Positions 25,822 through 34,612 of a stretch of 64,000 nucleotides of DNA are shown one piece after another. The position numbers were made by a program, and so were the translations under genes. How positions within the stretch are numbered: the first letter of the stretch is position 1; each line of letters opens with the position of its first letter. The DNA comes from an uncultured Muribaculaceae bacterium (GTDB taxonomy: Bacteria > Bacteroidota > Bacteroidia > Bacteroidales > Muribaculaceae). Location: assembly GCA_910578395.1 (NCBI GenBank), contig CAJTPZ010000010.1:30538-94537 (forward strand), read 5' to 3'. The notes below the pieces were generated by a model. It saw only the letters and a program-made list of their open reading frames with translations, searched no databases and was not told the origin of the DNA.

Positions 25822-27378
25822 TTGAGACAGAATCAACGACAGACACCTCGCCAAAAGATGATAAACCTGATGTATATTGTCTTGACGGCCATGCTTGCTC
25901 TGAATGTTTCGAGCGATGTGCTTGACGGCTTTTCTGAAGTTGAGCAAGGTGTCTCACACTCAACGGATAATGCCACTTCAAGAAATGAGATTCTGTTTGG
26001 ATCGCTTGCTGACTTTGCTTCACGTAATAAAGACAAAGGAGGGGTATGGCACAACAAAGCCAAACTTGTAAAGGCACAGGCTGACTCTATTAATAATATT
26101 ATTGAATTACTTAAACTTGAGATAGCAAAGGAAGCAGGCGGCAAAGAATGTGATATTACAGAGATAAGATCACCGGAAAACATTGACGCAGCATCGACAG
26201 TAATGCTCTCCCCCGTCAACCGAAAAGGAGAAAAGCTAAGAAAACTGATTGAACAATTCAGGGAATCGCTAAAGACCATGCACAACGATTCTCTAAAGCA
26301 AAAAGCTATCTTATCGATCCTGTCGACAGACAAAACAGCAGGCAGGGATGACGTCAAAAAAAACTGGGAGGAGCATAAATTTGATAACAAACCTGCTATT
26401 GCCGCTATCACTCTGCTATCGCAACTACAGAATGACATCAGATATGCTGAAGGAGAAACTCTGTCAGAACTCATAAAGAACATCGATGCCGGAGAGGTGA
26501 GAGTGAATGAAATGAATGCCCTTGTTATCCCCCAGTCAAAAATGGTGATGCGGGGCAGCAATTACATCGCCGATATTGTAATTGCTGCAGTAGACAGCAC
26601 CCAACGTCCGACAGTGAGTGTGAACGGCGCAACTCTTGAAGCCGGACAAAACAGATACAGTGTCACAGCATCAGGCAGTGGAGAGGTAAAGTACAGCGGT
26701 ATTGTGACTGTGGATCATCCAGACGGAACTAAATCGGAACATCCGTTCAATAGCAGCTATACTGTCATTGATCCAATGGCTACCGTTTCAGCGACCATGA
26801 TGAATGTGCTATATTGCGGCATCGACAATCCGATCAGTATTTCGGTGCCGGGAGTGGCTCAGCACGAAGTCGACGCAACAATAAGCAACGGCACAATAAA
26901 ACGGCACGGCAACGGCTGGATAGCGCACCCTGAAAAAGCCGGTACAGAAACAGTCATCACCGTAACAGCAGAAATTAACGGAACACCTTATCAAGTCGCA
27001 CAACACAAATTCAAAGTGCGCCGTCTGCCAGATCCTACCCCTTACATAGCATACACCGATGCTGCCGGAAATCCACAGGAATGTCGTAACGGAGCTATTC
27101 CCAAGCATGTATTAACATCATCAAATGGACTCAATGCCGCAATTGACGATGGTGTGTTGAATATCGAGTTCAATGTCACAGGATTTGAAATTCTGTTTTT
27201 TGATTCGATGGGCAATGCAATGCCGGAGATGAGTGATGGAAGAAAATTCTCTCAACGACAAAAAAACGCGTTCAAGCGGCTTGGACGCGGAAAACGATTT
27301 TATATATCCAACGTGAAAGCCATCGGCCCGGACGGTATAGAGCGTAATCTGTCACCTCTTGAAGTTACAATCCAATGA
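25822..27378 (+). CDS. gldM: T9SS motor/shaft protein GldM/PorM, TTG start
   Basis: A 518-residue protein. The N-terminal PRQKMINLMYIVLTAMLALNV is the family signature and forms the single transmembrane helix, followed by a helical and beta-domain periplasmic shaft that reaches the GldK/GldN ring. No ATG fits before this motif: the frame is closed by TAA at 25801, and the only sensible initiation codon is TTG at 25822, giving the usual short basic lead-in. An ATG at 25858 would cut the family motif. The stop overlaps gldN by ATGA. Confidence 0.94.
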   Translation: MRQNQRQTPRQKMINLMYIVLTAMLALNVSSDVLDGFSEVEQGVSHSTDNATSRNEILFGSLADFASRNKDKGGVWHNKAKLVKAQADSINNIIELLKLEIAKEAGGKECDITEIRSPENIDAASTVMLSPVNRKGEKLRKLIEQFRESLKTMHNDSLKQKAILSILSTDKTAGRDDVKKNWEEHKFDNKPAIAAITLLSQLQNDIRYAEGETLSELIKNIDAGEVRVNEMNALVIPQSKMVMRGSNYIADIVIAAVDSTQRPTVSVNGATLEAGQNRYSVTASGSGEVKYSGIVTVDHPDGTKSEHPFNSSYTVIDPMATVSATMMNVLYCGIDNPISISVPGVAQHEVDATISNGTIKRHGNGWIAHPEKAGTETVITVTAEINGTPYQVAQHKFKVRRLPDPTPYIAYTDAAGNPQECRNGAIPKHVLTSSNGLNAAIDDGVLNIEFNVTGFEILFFDSMGNAMPEMSDGRKFSQRQKNAFKRLGRGKRFYISNVKAIGPDGIERNLSPLEVTIQ

Positions 27379-28460
27379 TACATATACACCCACGGAATAT
27401 ATTGTCAGCATTGACTCTGGTCTGGACAATTTTACTACCGTCGATTTTACCGGCACAAAACAAAAGTGAGTCAAGCGCCACAACCGTCACCCGCAGCAAC
27501 ATAGGCAATGTAGTCACCTCAAGACGTGACAGCCATGACAATAACAGCCGGAAAAACACAGCCGATACAAGATGGAATGCACCAAATCCCAACGTGGAAT
27601 GGATGCGTATCATCTACCGCCAGATAGACCTTGACAATGAAAAAAACGCGGCACTGTATTATCCGGAATTGCCTATCGAAGGAAAAGAAAATTTATTCAG
27701 GCTTATATTACGCCTTATAACTGAAGGACAAATCGATGGATATGAATACCTTGACGGCCGAGAAGTATTCACCGGTGAATTCAAAATAAACAGATCAGAA
27801 TTCCTTGACCGATTCCATATACCTTATACTGAGAAGAAAGGCAACGGCAACAGACCTACATTATATGAAATCGACGAAAATGATGTGCCTGCCTCTGATG
27901 TACTTTCGTATTACTTTCTGGAACAATGGGAATTTGACAATATAAAGGGACGCACAACGGCCAAAGTGCTTGCCATATGCCCGATATTACATGAAACCGG
28001 TGATTTCGGCAACAGTCTCAAATATCCAATGCTTTGGGTAAAGATGGATGACTTACGCCCACACCTGAGAAACACATCCGTTTTTGTTAATGACAATGAT
28101 AATTCACCACGATACAGCTATGATGATTTCTTTGTAATGAACTTCTATGATGGGGAAGTATATAAAACACGAAATGTCAGAAACAAATCCATGATGCAGC
28201 TTTATCCCGACGAGGATGCAAGAAAACAAGCGTCAGACAGTATACTCAATCGTCTTAAAGGATTTGACAAATCATTATGGGTTCCCACACGTGAAGAAAT
28301 AATGGAAGCGCGCAAAGCCAAAGAAGAACTTGGTGCCATACCGGAACGTAAAAAGAAAGAATCATCATCGAGACGAAAACCTACACGTAGCCGTGGCTAC
28401 AAACCAACAGACAGTTCCGGAAACAACAATACAATCAGAAGCGTGAAAGACAGGAAATAA
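27375..28460 (+). CDS. gldN: T9SS ring protein GldN/PorN
   Basis: A 361-residue periplasmic protein with a signal peptide (about residues 1-27, ending LPAQ). GldN-family features include NVEWMRIIYRQIDLDNEKNAALYYP, EGKENLFRLILRLITEGQIDGYEYLDG, and TAKVLAICPILHE. The C-terminus is basic and low-complexity (KKKESSSRRKPTRSRGYKP). Forms the peripheral ring with GldK. It overlaps gldM by 4 bases, implying translational coupling, and ends 5 bases before the stop of the convergent porin gene. Confidence 0.93.
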   Translation: MIHIHPRNILSALTLVWTILLPSILPAQNKSESSATTVTRSNIGNVVTSRRDSHDNNSRKNTADTRWNAPNPNVEWMRIIYRQIDLDNEKNAALYYPELPIEGKENLFRLILRLITEGQIDGYEYLDGREVFTGEFKINRSEFLDRFHIPYTEKKGNGNRPTLYEIDENDVPASDVLSYYFLEQWEFDNIKGRTTAKVLAICPILHETGDFGNSLKYPMLWVKMDDLRPHLRNTSVFVNDNDNSPRYSYDDFFVMNFYDGEVYKTRNVRNKSMMQLYPDEDARKQASDSILNRLKGFDKSLWVPTREEIMEARKAKEELGAIPERKKKESSSRRKPTRSRGYKPTDSSGNNNTIRSVKDRK

Positions 28461-28465
28461 CTTAG

Positions 28466-29893
28466 TCATTCACTGATCATTGACGCATCCCAACCCCCAC
28501 CAAGCGCCACATAGATACTCACAAGAGATTTCAATGCGTCACGTTTAGCTGTCGCAAATGCATTTTGGCTGTTCATCAGGACCTTCTGTGCGTCAGTGAC
28601 ATTCTGAAAATCACAAGCTCCAGCTTTGTAGCTATCGACAGATGCAGAAAAAGCTTTGCGCGCATGTTTCACCGCATCAGCCAATAAATCCACATGCCTT
28701 ACTGAAGCACTGTAGGATGATATCGCATTTGAAGCTTCCTGATAGGCATTCAACACTGTAAGATTATAGTCATCAATACCAGCCTGCAATGTTTCTTCGG
28801 CTATAACCCGCCCATATTTACGTCTGTACCCGTCAAATAAATTCCAGGAGACAGTCGGAGCAAACTCCACTCCATAGGATTTACCACTAAACATATTGCC
28901 AACACTGCGGGCAGAAGTCGAAATTACTCCCCTGATTGAAAGATTAGGCAGAAATTCTTTTTTTGCGACACCAAGCGCAGCCGCATAAGAAGCCACAACA
29001 CGCTCTGCCTCAACCACATCAGGGCGTCTGCGCAAAATATCGGATGGTATTCCCGATGCTATAAGCTGCCTGTAGGAAGGCCACGAAACCTTCCCTTTTA
29101 CTTTAAGCGCATCCTTTATATCATCAGGATATACCCCAAGCAGTATGGCAATCGCGTTGATCTCTGAACGAACAGCATTCTCAGCGACTGGAATTTCCGC
29201 AAGAATGGAATAATATAGCGTAAGTGCCTGCGAAACCTGCAAGGAAGATCCGGCATCGGTCTGCTTACGGGACTCAACCGAGCGAACAATCCCAAGCTGA
29301 CTTTTCGAGCGCTCATACAGAATGTCCAACTTTTCCTGAACAAGTCTCAGATTTATAAAGTGAGTAACCATCTCACCCGCCACCGAGAGCATGACACCAG
29401 CCCATTCAGCCTGTGTAGCCTGCCAGATTTTTTTCTTCTCATCGGCTTTCAATGCGATCTTGCCAAAGAGATCAACCTGCCAGCTCATGTCTATGCCAAG
29501 ATCCCAATAACCTTCAATTTTAAGTCCTCCGGGAGTACCTTTGCGACTACCAGAAATTCGACGGCTCTTCCATCCGGCATAGAGATCAGCCTCAGGATAA
29601 TATCCAGACTCTACTGTTTTGACCTGAGCCCGCGCGATATTTACACGTCGAGCGGCTTTGCGTATATCATAGTTAGCCACCATCGCCGCTGTGACCAACG
29701 AATCAAGCAACTGATCCTCGAAGTTGCACCACCACCGGTCATCAACAGAAATGGCCTTACCATCAACATCAGGTACAAAAGCCCACCTTACAGGCACTGA
29801 ATCATTAAGATACTTCACATCGCTCTCCTGAGCCGACAATGAAAAGGCAATTAAAAGGAACAAACCTATAAACCGGAAACGCATAATTTTCAT
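28466..29893 (-). CDS. TolC-family outer-membrane efflux protein (NodT/OprM type)
   Basis: A 475-residue outer-membrane factor with signal peptide (ending SLSAQ) and two OEP repeats. Family features: RWWCNFEDQLLDSLVTAAMVANYDIRKAARRVNIARAQ, LRRRPDVVEAERVVASYAAALGVAKKEFLPNLS and KAGACDFQNVTDAQKVL. Unlike most NodT/OprM members it shows no lipobox Cys after the signal. It forms the channel for a tripartite exporter, but no membrane-fusion or RND/ABC partner is adjacent, so it must pair with one elsewhere. A TATATTTG box sits at 29916-29923 on its strand. Met4 (29884) is an alternative start. Confidence 0.88.
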   Translation of the reverse strand: MKIMRFRFIGLFLLIAFSLSAQESDVKYLNDSVPVRWAFVPDVDGKAISVDDRWWCNFEDQLLDSLVTAAMVANYDIRKAARRVNIARAQVKTVESGYYPEADLYAGWKSRRISGSRKGTPGGLKIEGYWDLGIDMSWQVDLFGKIALKADEKKKIWQATQAEWAGVMLSVAGEMVTHFINLRLVQEKLDILYERSKSQLGIVRSVESRKQTDAGSSLQVSQALTLYYSILAEIPVAENAVRSEINAIAILLGVYPDDIKDALKVKGKVSWPSYRQLIASGIPSDILRRRPDVVEAERVVASYAAALGVAKKEFLPNLSIRGVISTSARSVGNMFSGKSYGVEFAPTVSWNLFDGYRRKYGRVIAEETLQAGIDDYNLTVLNAYQEASNAISSYSASVRHVDLLADAVKHARKAFSASVDSYKAGACDFQNVTDAQKVLMNSQNAFATAKRDALKSLVSIYVALGGGWDASMISE

Positions 29894-29915
29894 TTAACCA
29901 GAAATAATATGGATG

Positions 29916-29923
29916 CAAATATA
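29916..29923 (-). promoter_or_regulatory. Putative -7 box for TolC-family gene
   Basis: Minus-strand TATATTTG, 22 bases from the start codon. No clear -33 element. Confidence 0.45.
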
Positions 29924-29939
29924 ACATGAATATCCTACG

Positions 29940-30190
29940 AAAAGAATATTCATCGCAATGCAAAGCATAGTTCGCCGTCTCAAACCTAATTCTTTGTCCA
30001 AGGACACAACTAACCCACTATGTTTCAACACAGTCTATTTTTCTTGTACTTTTTTTTCCAATCCCTGTGAACTATTGTAGATCCACAGATGTTTTATAGT
30101 CAAAGCACAGATTACTTTTTCCATTGCAAGAAATGTGATAATGATTGGTTTATTAACGAACTGAGCGACCGTGAGGCCGCTCTTTTTGTT
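29940..30190 (+). ncRNA. Possible small RNA ending at a strong terminator
   Basis: This 363-base gap has no protein-coding gene I can support. It ends in a clear plus-strand terminator, yet the gene upstream lies on the opposite strand, so whatever transcript is terminated must start inside the gap. A CTGTG/CACAG inverted repeat lies at 30065-30088. No exact TAnnTTTG start box was found, and I cannot match it to 6S, SRP or another known RNA. The 5' end given is arbitrary. Confidence 0.25.
30163..30190 (+). terminator. Rho-independent terminator with GTGA tetraloop
   Basis: Stem GAGCGACC / GGCCGCTC with one A-C mismatch, a GTGA (GNRA) loop, then TTTTTGTTTT. It lies upstream of the YitT-like gene and of that gene's own -7 box. 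Confidence 0.7.
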
Positions 30191-30231
30191 TTGACTATTT
30201 CCAAGTTGCAAACAACCACGCGGATTTTGTG

Positions 30232-30239
30232 TAATTTTG
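30232..30239 (+). promoter_or_regulatory. Putative -7 box for YitT/YczE-like gene
   Basis: TAATTTTG, 17 bases before the ATG at 30257. It lies inside the longer open frame, which argues for the later start. Confidence 0.5.
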
Positions 30240-30256
30240 CAAAAATATTCATCAAG

Positions 30257-31018
30257 ATGCCCAACAGTAACTTCAATTTGACAAAAGAAAAGATTATTTC
30301 CTTCCTTTGGCAGCATATACTACTGCTCGTTTCTCTATATTTCATGACTTTAGGTGTTGCACTATGCGTTAGATCGAATCTTGGAAGCAGTGTAATTTCT
30401 TCCTGCCCTCTGGCATTTACGCTCGCCGGAACAAAAGGATATGTTCCAACACTGTCACTTGGCACTTACACCAATATACTTAATGTATTTCTTGTAGTAT
30501 GCCAGATATTGATATTGAGAAAGCGGTTCAAACCAGTACAGCTATTCCAGTTACTAATAGGATTTGTGTTCGGCGCATTAATCGACCTTAACATGGCAAT
30601 AACATCAATTTATGTGCCTGCTTCAATTCATGGACAAATATTTGAACAGTTCATCGGATGTACAGTAATGTCAGCCGGAATTGCAATGGAAATCAAATGC
30701 GCATCAATCACTATGCCTGGAGAAGGGTTGCCTGTTGCCATTGCAAAGGTAACAGGCAAGTCATTCGCCGATATAAAGATAATAATCGATATAGCACTTG
30801 TAATAGCCGCGATATCAGCCTGTTTGTTTTTCTTTGGACAATGGATGTGGAATGTAGTGGGAGCAGGAACTTTATTTGCCATGATATATGTAGGCGCGGC
30901 AGTAAAAGTTATTAGCCGGCATCTGGGCTGGTTTGACCGACTATTGAATTACAATCCTGAATTCCGCCGATATATATTCGGGCTGGCCCGCTTTCTATAC
31001 AGTCAGGTAAGACACTAA
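30257..31018 (+). CDS. YczE/YitT-like integral membrane protein (DUF6198 type)
   Basis: A 253-residue protein with about five to six transmembrane helices: HILLLVSLYFMTLGVALCVRSNLG, ILNVFLVVCQILILRK, FQLLIGFVFGALIDLNMA, IKIIIDIALVIAAISACLFFF. It resembles the YczE/YyaS/YitT set of uncharacterised membrane proteins, whose conserved GTYTNILN and MPGEGLPVA-like loops are visible. Function unknown. The open frame extends to 30089, but that stretch contains a terminator hairpin and the -7 box, so I start at the ATG at 30257. It is isolated; ftsY follows with its own promoter. Confidence 0.75.
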   Translation: MPNSNFNLTKEKIISFLWQHILLLVSLYFMTLGVALCVRSNLGSSVISSCPLAFTLAGTKGYVPTLSLGTYTNILNVFLVVCQILILRKRFKPVQLFQLLIGFVFGALIDLNMAITSIYVPASIHGQIFEQFIGCTVMSAGIAMEIKCASITMPGEGLPVAIAKVTGKSFADIKIIIDIALVIAAISACLFFFGQWMWNVVGAGTLFAMIYVGAAVKVISRHLGWFDRLLNYNPEFRRYIFGLARFLYSQVRH

Positions 31019-31065
31019 TTACAGTGGACATAGCATCTGCTATTCTTTTCATCGAATATTCTTCG

Positions 31066-31073
31066 TATATTTG
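31066..31073 (+). promoter_or_regulatory. Putative -7 box of ftsY-rimO-menF
   Basis: TATATTTG, 33 bases before the ftsY ATG. The -33 element is not evident. Confidence 0.45.
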
Positions 31074-31106
31074 CACTAAATAAAATTTGGAGTATAAAAT
31101 TACAAG

Positions 31107-32084
31107 ATGGGGATATTCAATCCATTTTCAAAAAATAAAAAAGAAACCCTCGACAAGGGTCTTGAAAGGACAAAGCAAGGTGTGTTCGCCAAACTGACCC
31201 GTGCTATTGCCGGAAAATCTAAGATAGATGACGAAATACTCGATAATCTTGAAGAGGTTTTTGTGACATCGGATGTGGGCGTGGAAACGACGCTGAAAAT
31301 CATTGACAGAATACAGGCGCGCGTTGCCCGCGACAAATATGTGGGTTTGGATGAACTGAACAATCTTCTATGCGAAGAGATCTCAGAAATGCTCGCTGAA
31401 AATGACAACGAGGACACAAACGGCCTACAAGCTGATTTTACACTGGCAGAAGGCACCAAACGTCCTCATGTGATCATGGTCGTTGGTGTTAACGGTGTAG
31501 GCAAGACCACTACAATAGGCAAACTCGCCAATCTGCTGAAGAAAAGCGGGAATAAGATAATGCTCGGTGCAGCAGACACATTCCGTGCAGCTGCGGTCGA
31601 GCAACTTGACGTATGGGGAGAACGTGCAGGGGTACCCGTGATAAAACAGAAGCTCGGATCGGATCCCGGTGCTGTAGCATTCGACACACTGTCGTCGGCA
31701 GTAGCCAATGATGTGGATGTTGTCATAATCGATACGGCCGGACGTCTTCACAACAAAAAGGGGCTTATGGATGAGCTCACCAAAATACGCAATGTTATGA
31801 ATCGCGTTGTTCCCGGAGCGCCTCACGATATTCTGCTTGTGCTTGACGGCTCGACAGGGCAGAATGCGTTTGAACAGGCCCGCCAGTTTGTTGCAGCAAC
31901 TGAAGTAAACCAGCTTGCCATCACAAAACTTGATGGAACAGCCAAAGGCGGCGTTGTTATCGGAATAAGCGACCGCTTCAAGATACCGGTGAAGTATATC
32001 GGTCTTGGAGAAGGGATCGAAGACCTGCAAGTGTTTAACAAGCGGGAATTTGTAAAATCATTATTTGGTAAAAAATCGGTTTGA
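31107..32084 (+). CDS. ftsY: Signal recognition particle receptor FtsY
   Basis: A 325-residue SRP-type GTPase. It has the N-domain helical bundle (FNPFSKNKKETLDKGLERTKQGVFAKLTRA) and NG domains: G1 GVNGVGKTT, ADTFRAAAVEQL, DTAGR, TKLDGTAKGG and the closing GLGEGIEDLQVF. It lacks the long acidic A-domain of E. coli FtsY, as is usual in Bacteroidetes. It docks ribosome-SRP complexes at the inner membrane. The stop overlaps the rimO TTG start (TTGA), suggesting coupled translation. Confidence 0.96.
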   Translation: MGIFNPFSKNKKETLDKGLERTKQGVFAKLTRAIAGKSKIDDEILDNLEEVFVTSDVGVETTLKIIDRIQARVARDKYVGLDELNNLLCEEISEMLAENDNEDTNGLQADFTLAEGTKRPHVIMVVGVNGVGKTTTIGKLANLLKKSGNKIMLGAADTFRAAAVEQLDVWGERAGVPVIKQKLGSDPGAVAFDTLSSAVANDVDVVIIDTAGRLHNKKGLMDELTKIRNVMNRVVPGAPHDILLVLDGSTGQNAFEQARQFVAATEVNQLAITKLDGTAKGGVVIGISDRFKIPVKYIGLGEGIEDLQVFNKREFVKSLFGKKSV

Positions 32085-33409
32085 GCGCATTGAAAAAGTC
32101 GGTCCGGAAGCATGAGGTCGACGTAGTGACGCTCGGCTGTTCAAAAAACCTAATTGATTCCGAGCGATTGCTGGGACGTCTTGCTAAAGCAGGAATAAAG
32201 GCATATCATAATCCTGATAAAATCGGCAGTGAGAGCGTGGTCGTGAACACCTGCGGTTTTATCGGCGATGCCAAAGAGGAGTCAATAGAGATGATCCTCG
32301 ATCTTGTAGGAGCCAAAGAACGTGGCGAAATTGGAAAGATAGCCGTCATGGGGTGCTTGTCGGAACGTTACCGCAAGGAACTTGAAGAGGAGATACCTGA
32401 AGTCGACCGCTGGTTCGGCAAATTTGACTGGCCCGGAGTGGTAAAATGGCTTAATCCTTCTTCGGACGATACAATCGTCAAACCATGGGATCGTGTAGTC
32501 ACAACACTCCCTCACAACGCTTATCTGAAGATATCGGAGGGGTGCAACCGCCGTTGTGCTTTCTGTGCAATCCCACTGATAACCGGCTCCCACAAATCAA
32601 GGCCTTTTGAAGAAATTGAAGATGAGGTAAGATCACTTGTCGACAACGGTGTGAGAGAATTCAATGTAATCGCGCAGGATCTATCGAGTTATGGTCTGGA
32701 CCTATATCATACACAAAAACTTCCGGAACTGATCGAGCGCCTCGCCAACATAAACGGCGTGGACTGGCTGCGACTCCATTATGCCTATCCCTCACAGTTT
32801 CCTATGGAAATAATGGATGTAATGGCCAGAAACAAGAATGTTTGCAATTATCTTGATATCGCGTTACAACATATAAGCGACAATGTTCTTGGAAGTATGC
32901 GCCGTCACATCACATCGAGCCAGACACGGGAACTGCTTGCCGAGATGCGTAATAAAGTACCCGGGCTGCATCTGCGCACAACTCTGATGGTAGGGTTTCC
33001 AGGTGAAGGAGAGAAGGAATTTCTCGAGCTAATGGATTTCGCAAAAGAACAAAAGTTTGAACGCATGGGGGCTTTTGCATACTGCGAGGAGGATGACACA
33101 TACGCTGCCCGAATGCTGAAAGACTCGGTTCCACCGGAGGAGAAACAACGACGTCTTGACGCTCTGATGGAGCTTCAGGAAGAAATCTCACTGGAAATCC
33201 AGAATCAGAAAGTCGGTCAAAAGTTACGGGTAATGATCGACCGTGAGGAAAATGACCATTATGTGGGTCGTACAGAATGGGATTCGCCCGAAGTCGATCC
33301 TGAAGTACTTGTAAAGAAGGGCAAAAAAGAGCTCAGACCCGGAGAATTTTACGAAGTCGTGATTGATGAGGCAATGCCTTTTGAACTTATAGGCCATGCA
33401 GCTGACTGA
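32081..33409 (+). CDS. rimO: Ribosomal protein S12 methylthiotransferase RimO, TTG start
   Basis: A 442-residue radical SAM methylthiotransferase that modifies S12 Asp89. The N-terminal UPF0004 domain has VTLGCSKNLIDSERLLG with its Cys, then VVNTCGFI and MGCLSERY. The radical SAM cluster is Cys155/159/162 (CNRRCAFC), and a C-terminal TRAM domain follows (KVGQKLRVMIDR). There is no ATG in frame before the conserved VTLGCSKN; TTG at 32081, overlapping the ftsY stop, or TTG at 32090 are the available starts. menF overlaps the 3' end by 14 bases. Confidence 0.95.
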   Translation: MSALKKSVRKHEVDVVTLGCSKNLIDSERLLGRLAKAGIKAYHNPDKIGSESVVVNTCGFIGDAKEESIEMILDLVGAKERGEIGKIAVMGCLSERYRKELEEEIPEVDRWFGKFDWPGVVKWLNPSSDDTIVKPWDRVVTTLPHNAYLKISEGCNRRCAFCAIPLITGSHKSRPFEEIEDEVRSLVDNGVREFNVIAQDLSSYGLDLYHTQKLPELIERLANINGVDWLRLHYAYPSQFPMEIMDVMARNKNVCNYLDIALQHISDNVLGSMRRHITSSQTRELLAEMRNKVPGLHLRTTLMVGFPGEGEKEFLELMDFAKEQKFERMGAFAYCEEDDTYAARMLKDSVPPEEKQRRLDALMELQEEISLEIQNQKVGQKLRVMIDREENDHYVGRTEWDSPEVDPEVLVKKGKKELRPGEFYEVVIDEAMPFELIGHAAD

Positions 33410-34526
33410 AGACAAGGATAACAACTGTAGAATTCCTGATCAAAAAAGCATACAGCCATTGATGGCAGAAGCCACCGCTCTCTGCCTTAAACTACGGATT
33501 CCATTTGTGCTTTATCGCGTGCCCGGAGAGAATTGCATTTTCTTTTCAAATCCAGGTATATCAAACAAATCCATAAGAGGGATAGATTTCCGCATATCAA
33601 TGTGGAATGAGCCATACTGTGACAGTGTAGTTATCAAGGATGAACTTGACGAAACGGAAACACTATCGGAATTAAAAACTCATAAACCCGATAAAGAAGA
33701 AAATACCCTAATATTTCCATGGCCCATATCGACAAACCGTTTGCAATATGAGGGACAGTTACGGAAGGTGATCTCTCATCTAAAAAAACGCGGAGGAAAA
33801 ACCGTGATATCGCGTGTTGTCGCCAAACCATGGTCACACTATCCCGAAAAATGGGCAGAGACAGCCAACGACGTTTTCAACAGCTATCCAGATGCAATGT
33901 GCTGCCTATACTATACGCCTACAACCGGTGCCTGGCTATGCGCAAGTCCTGAACTGCTGATGGATGCCGACATCAAGGGACGCACATTACATACCATAGC
34001 TCTTGCAGGTACACGAAAGATACAGACCGGCAACAGTGCAGAATGGCCAGACAAAGATGTCGAAGAGCACAACATAGTGAAAGCGTATATTGCAGACAGC
34101 CTTGAATCACTCGGATCAAAGGTCACTATCTCAAAAACTGAAACATGCAGAGCCGGGAAAGTAGAACACCTGCTCACCAAGATCTCGGCAAACATGCCTG
34201 AAGGACTTACCGTAGAGAAATTTCTTGATACAGTAAATCCCACCCCAGCAATATGCGGTTATCCGACAGATACCGCCTTGAATGAAATCAACGATACAGA
34301 GGTGCATTCGCGCTACTGCTACGGCGGATATATCTCCGTTGAAACCCAATCACGTGTAACTGCATTTGTGAATCTCAGATGTGTGCATTTCAACGAAGAA
34401 CGTATGGCTCTTTATGCCGGAAGCGGAGTCATGCCGGAATCTACACCTGAAGGAGAATGGGAAGAGACCGGGGCCAAGCTCAGCACAATAGGAGACAAAA
34501 TCATGCGGAAACAGACAGAGGCATAA
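33396..34526 (+). CDS. menF: Isochorismate synthase
   Basis: A 376-residue chorismate-binding enzyme (MenF/EntC family) catalysing chorismate to isochorismate, the first step of menaquinone synthesis. The conserved C-terminal core shows LHTIALAGTR, KDVEEHNIV, the NPTPAICGYPTDTAL active-site segment and YCYGGYI, followed by LRCVHF and YAGSGVMPESTPEGEW. It overlaps rimO by 14 bases, making ftsY-rimO-menF an operon. No other men gene is adjacent. The menaquinone made would serve as electron acceptor for GlpABC. Confidence 0.9.
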   Translation: MQLTEDKDNNCRIPDQKSIQPLMAEATALCLKLRIPFVLYRVPGENCIFFSNPGISNKSIRGIDFRISMWNEPYCDSVVIKDELDETETLSELKTHKPDKEENTLIFPWPISTNRLQYEGQLRKVISHLKKRGGKTVISRVVAKPWSHYPEKWAETANDVFNSYPDAMCCLYYTPTTGAWLCASPELLMDADIKGRTLHTIALAGTRKIQTGNSAEWPDKDVEEHNIVKAYIADSLESLGSKVTISKTETCRAGKVEHLLTKISANMPEGLTVEKFLDTVNPTPAICGYPTDTALNEINDTEVHSRYCYGGYISVETQSRVTAFVNLRCVHFNEERMALYAGSGVMPESTPEGEWEETGAKLSTIGDKIMRKQTEA

Positions 34527-34546
34527 CCTATGCCGGCCATTTTCGC

Positions 34547-34577
34547 TTGTAGATGCAGTAGTATTTTTATAATTTTG
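34547..34577 (+). promoter_or_regulatory. Promoter of the PBP1A gene
   Basis: TTG (34547-34549), 20-base spacer, TAATTTTG (34570-34577), 35 bases before the start codon: a good Bacteroidetes promoter. Confidence 0.65.
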
Positions 34578-34612
34578 CCCCTTGAAAATTACCCTAAAGC
34601 AGGGAAAATCAA

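Noticed and set aside
25833..26561. 242-codon minus-strand frame opposite gldM
   Set aside because: Antisense artefact of gldM codon use; no independent motif.
30089..30256. N-terminal extension of 56 codons of the YitT-like gene
   Set aside because: It contains a terminator hairpin with T-tract and the gene's -7 box, and the extension has no membrane-protein character.
34520..34534. GGCATA/TATGCC hairpin after menF as terminator
   Set aside because: Only 6 pairs and no T-run.
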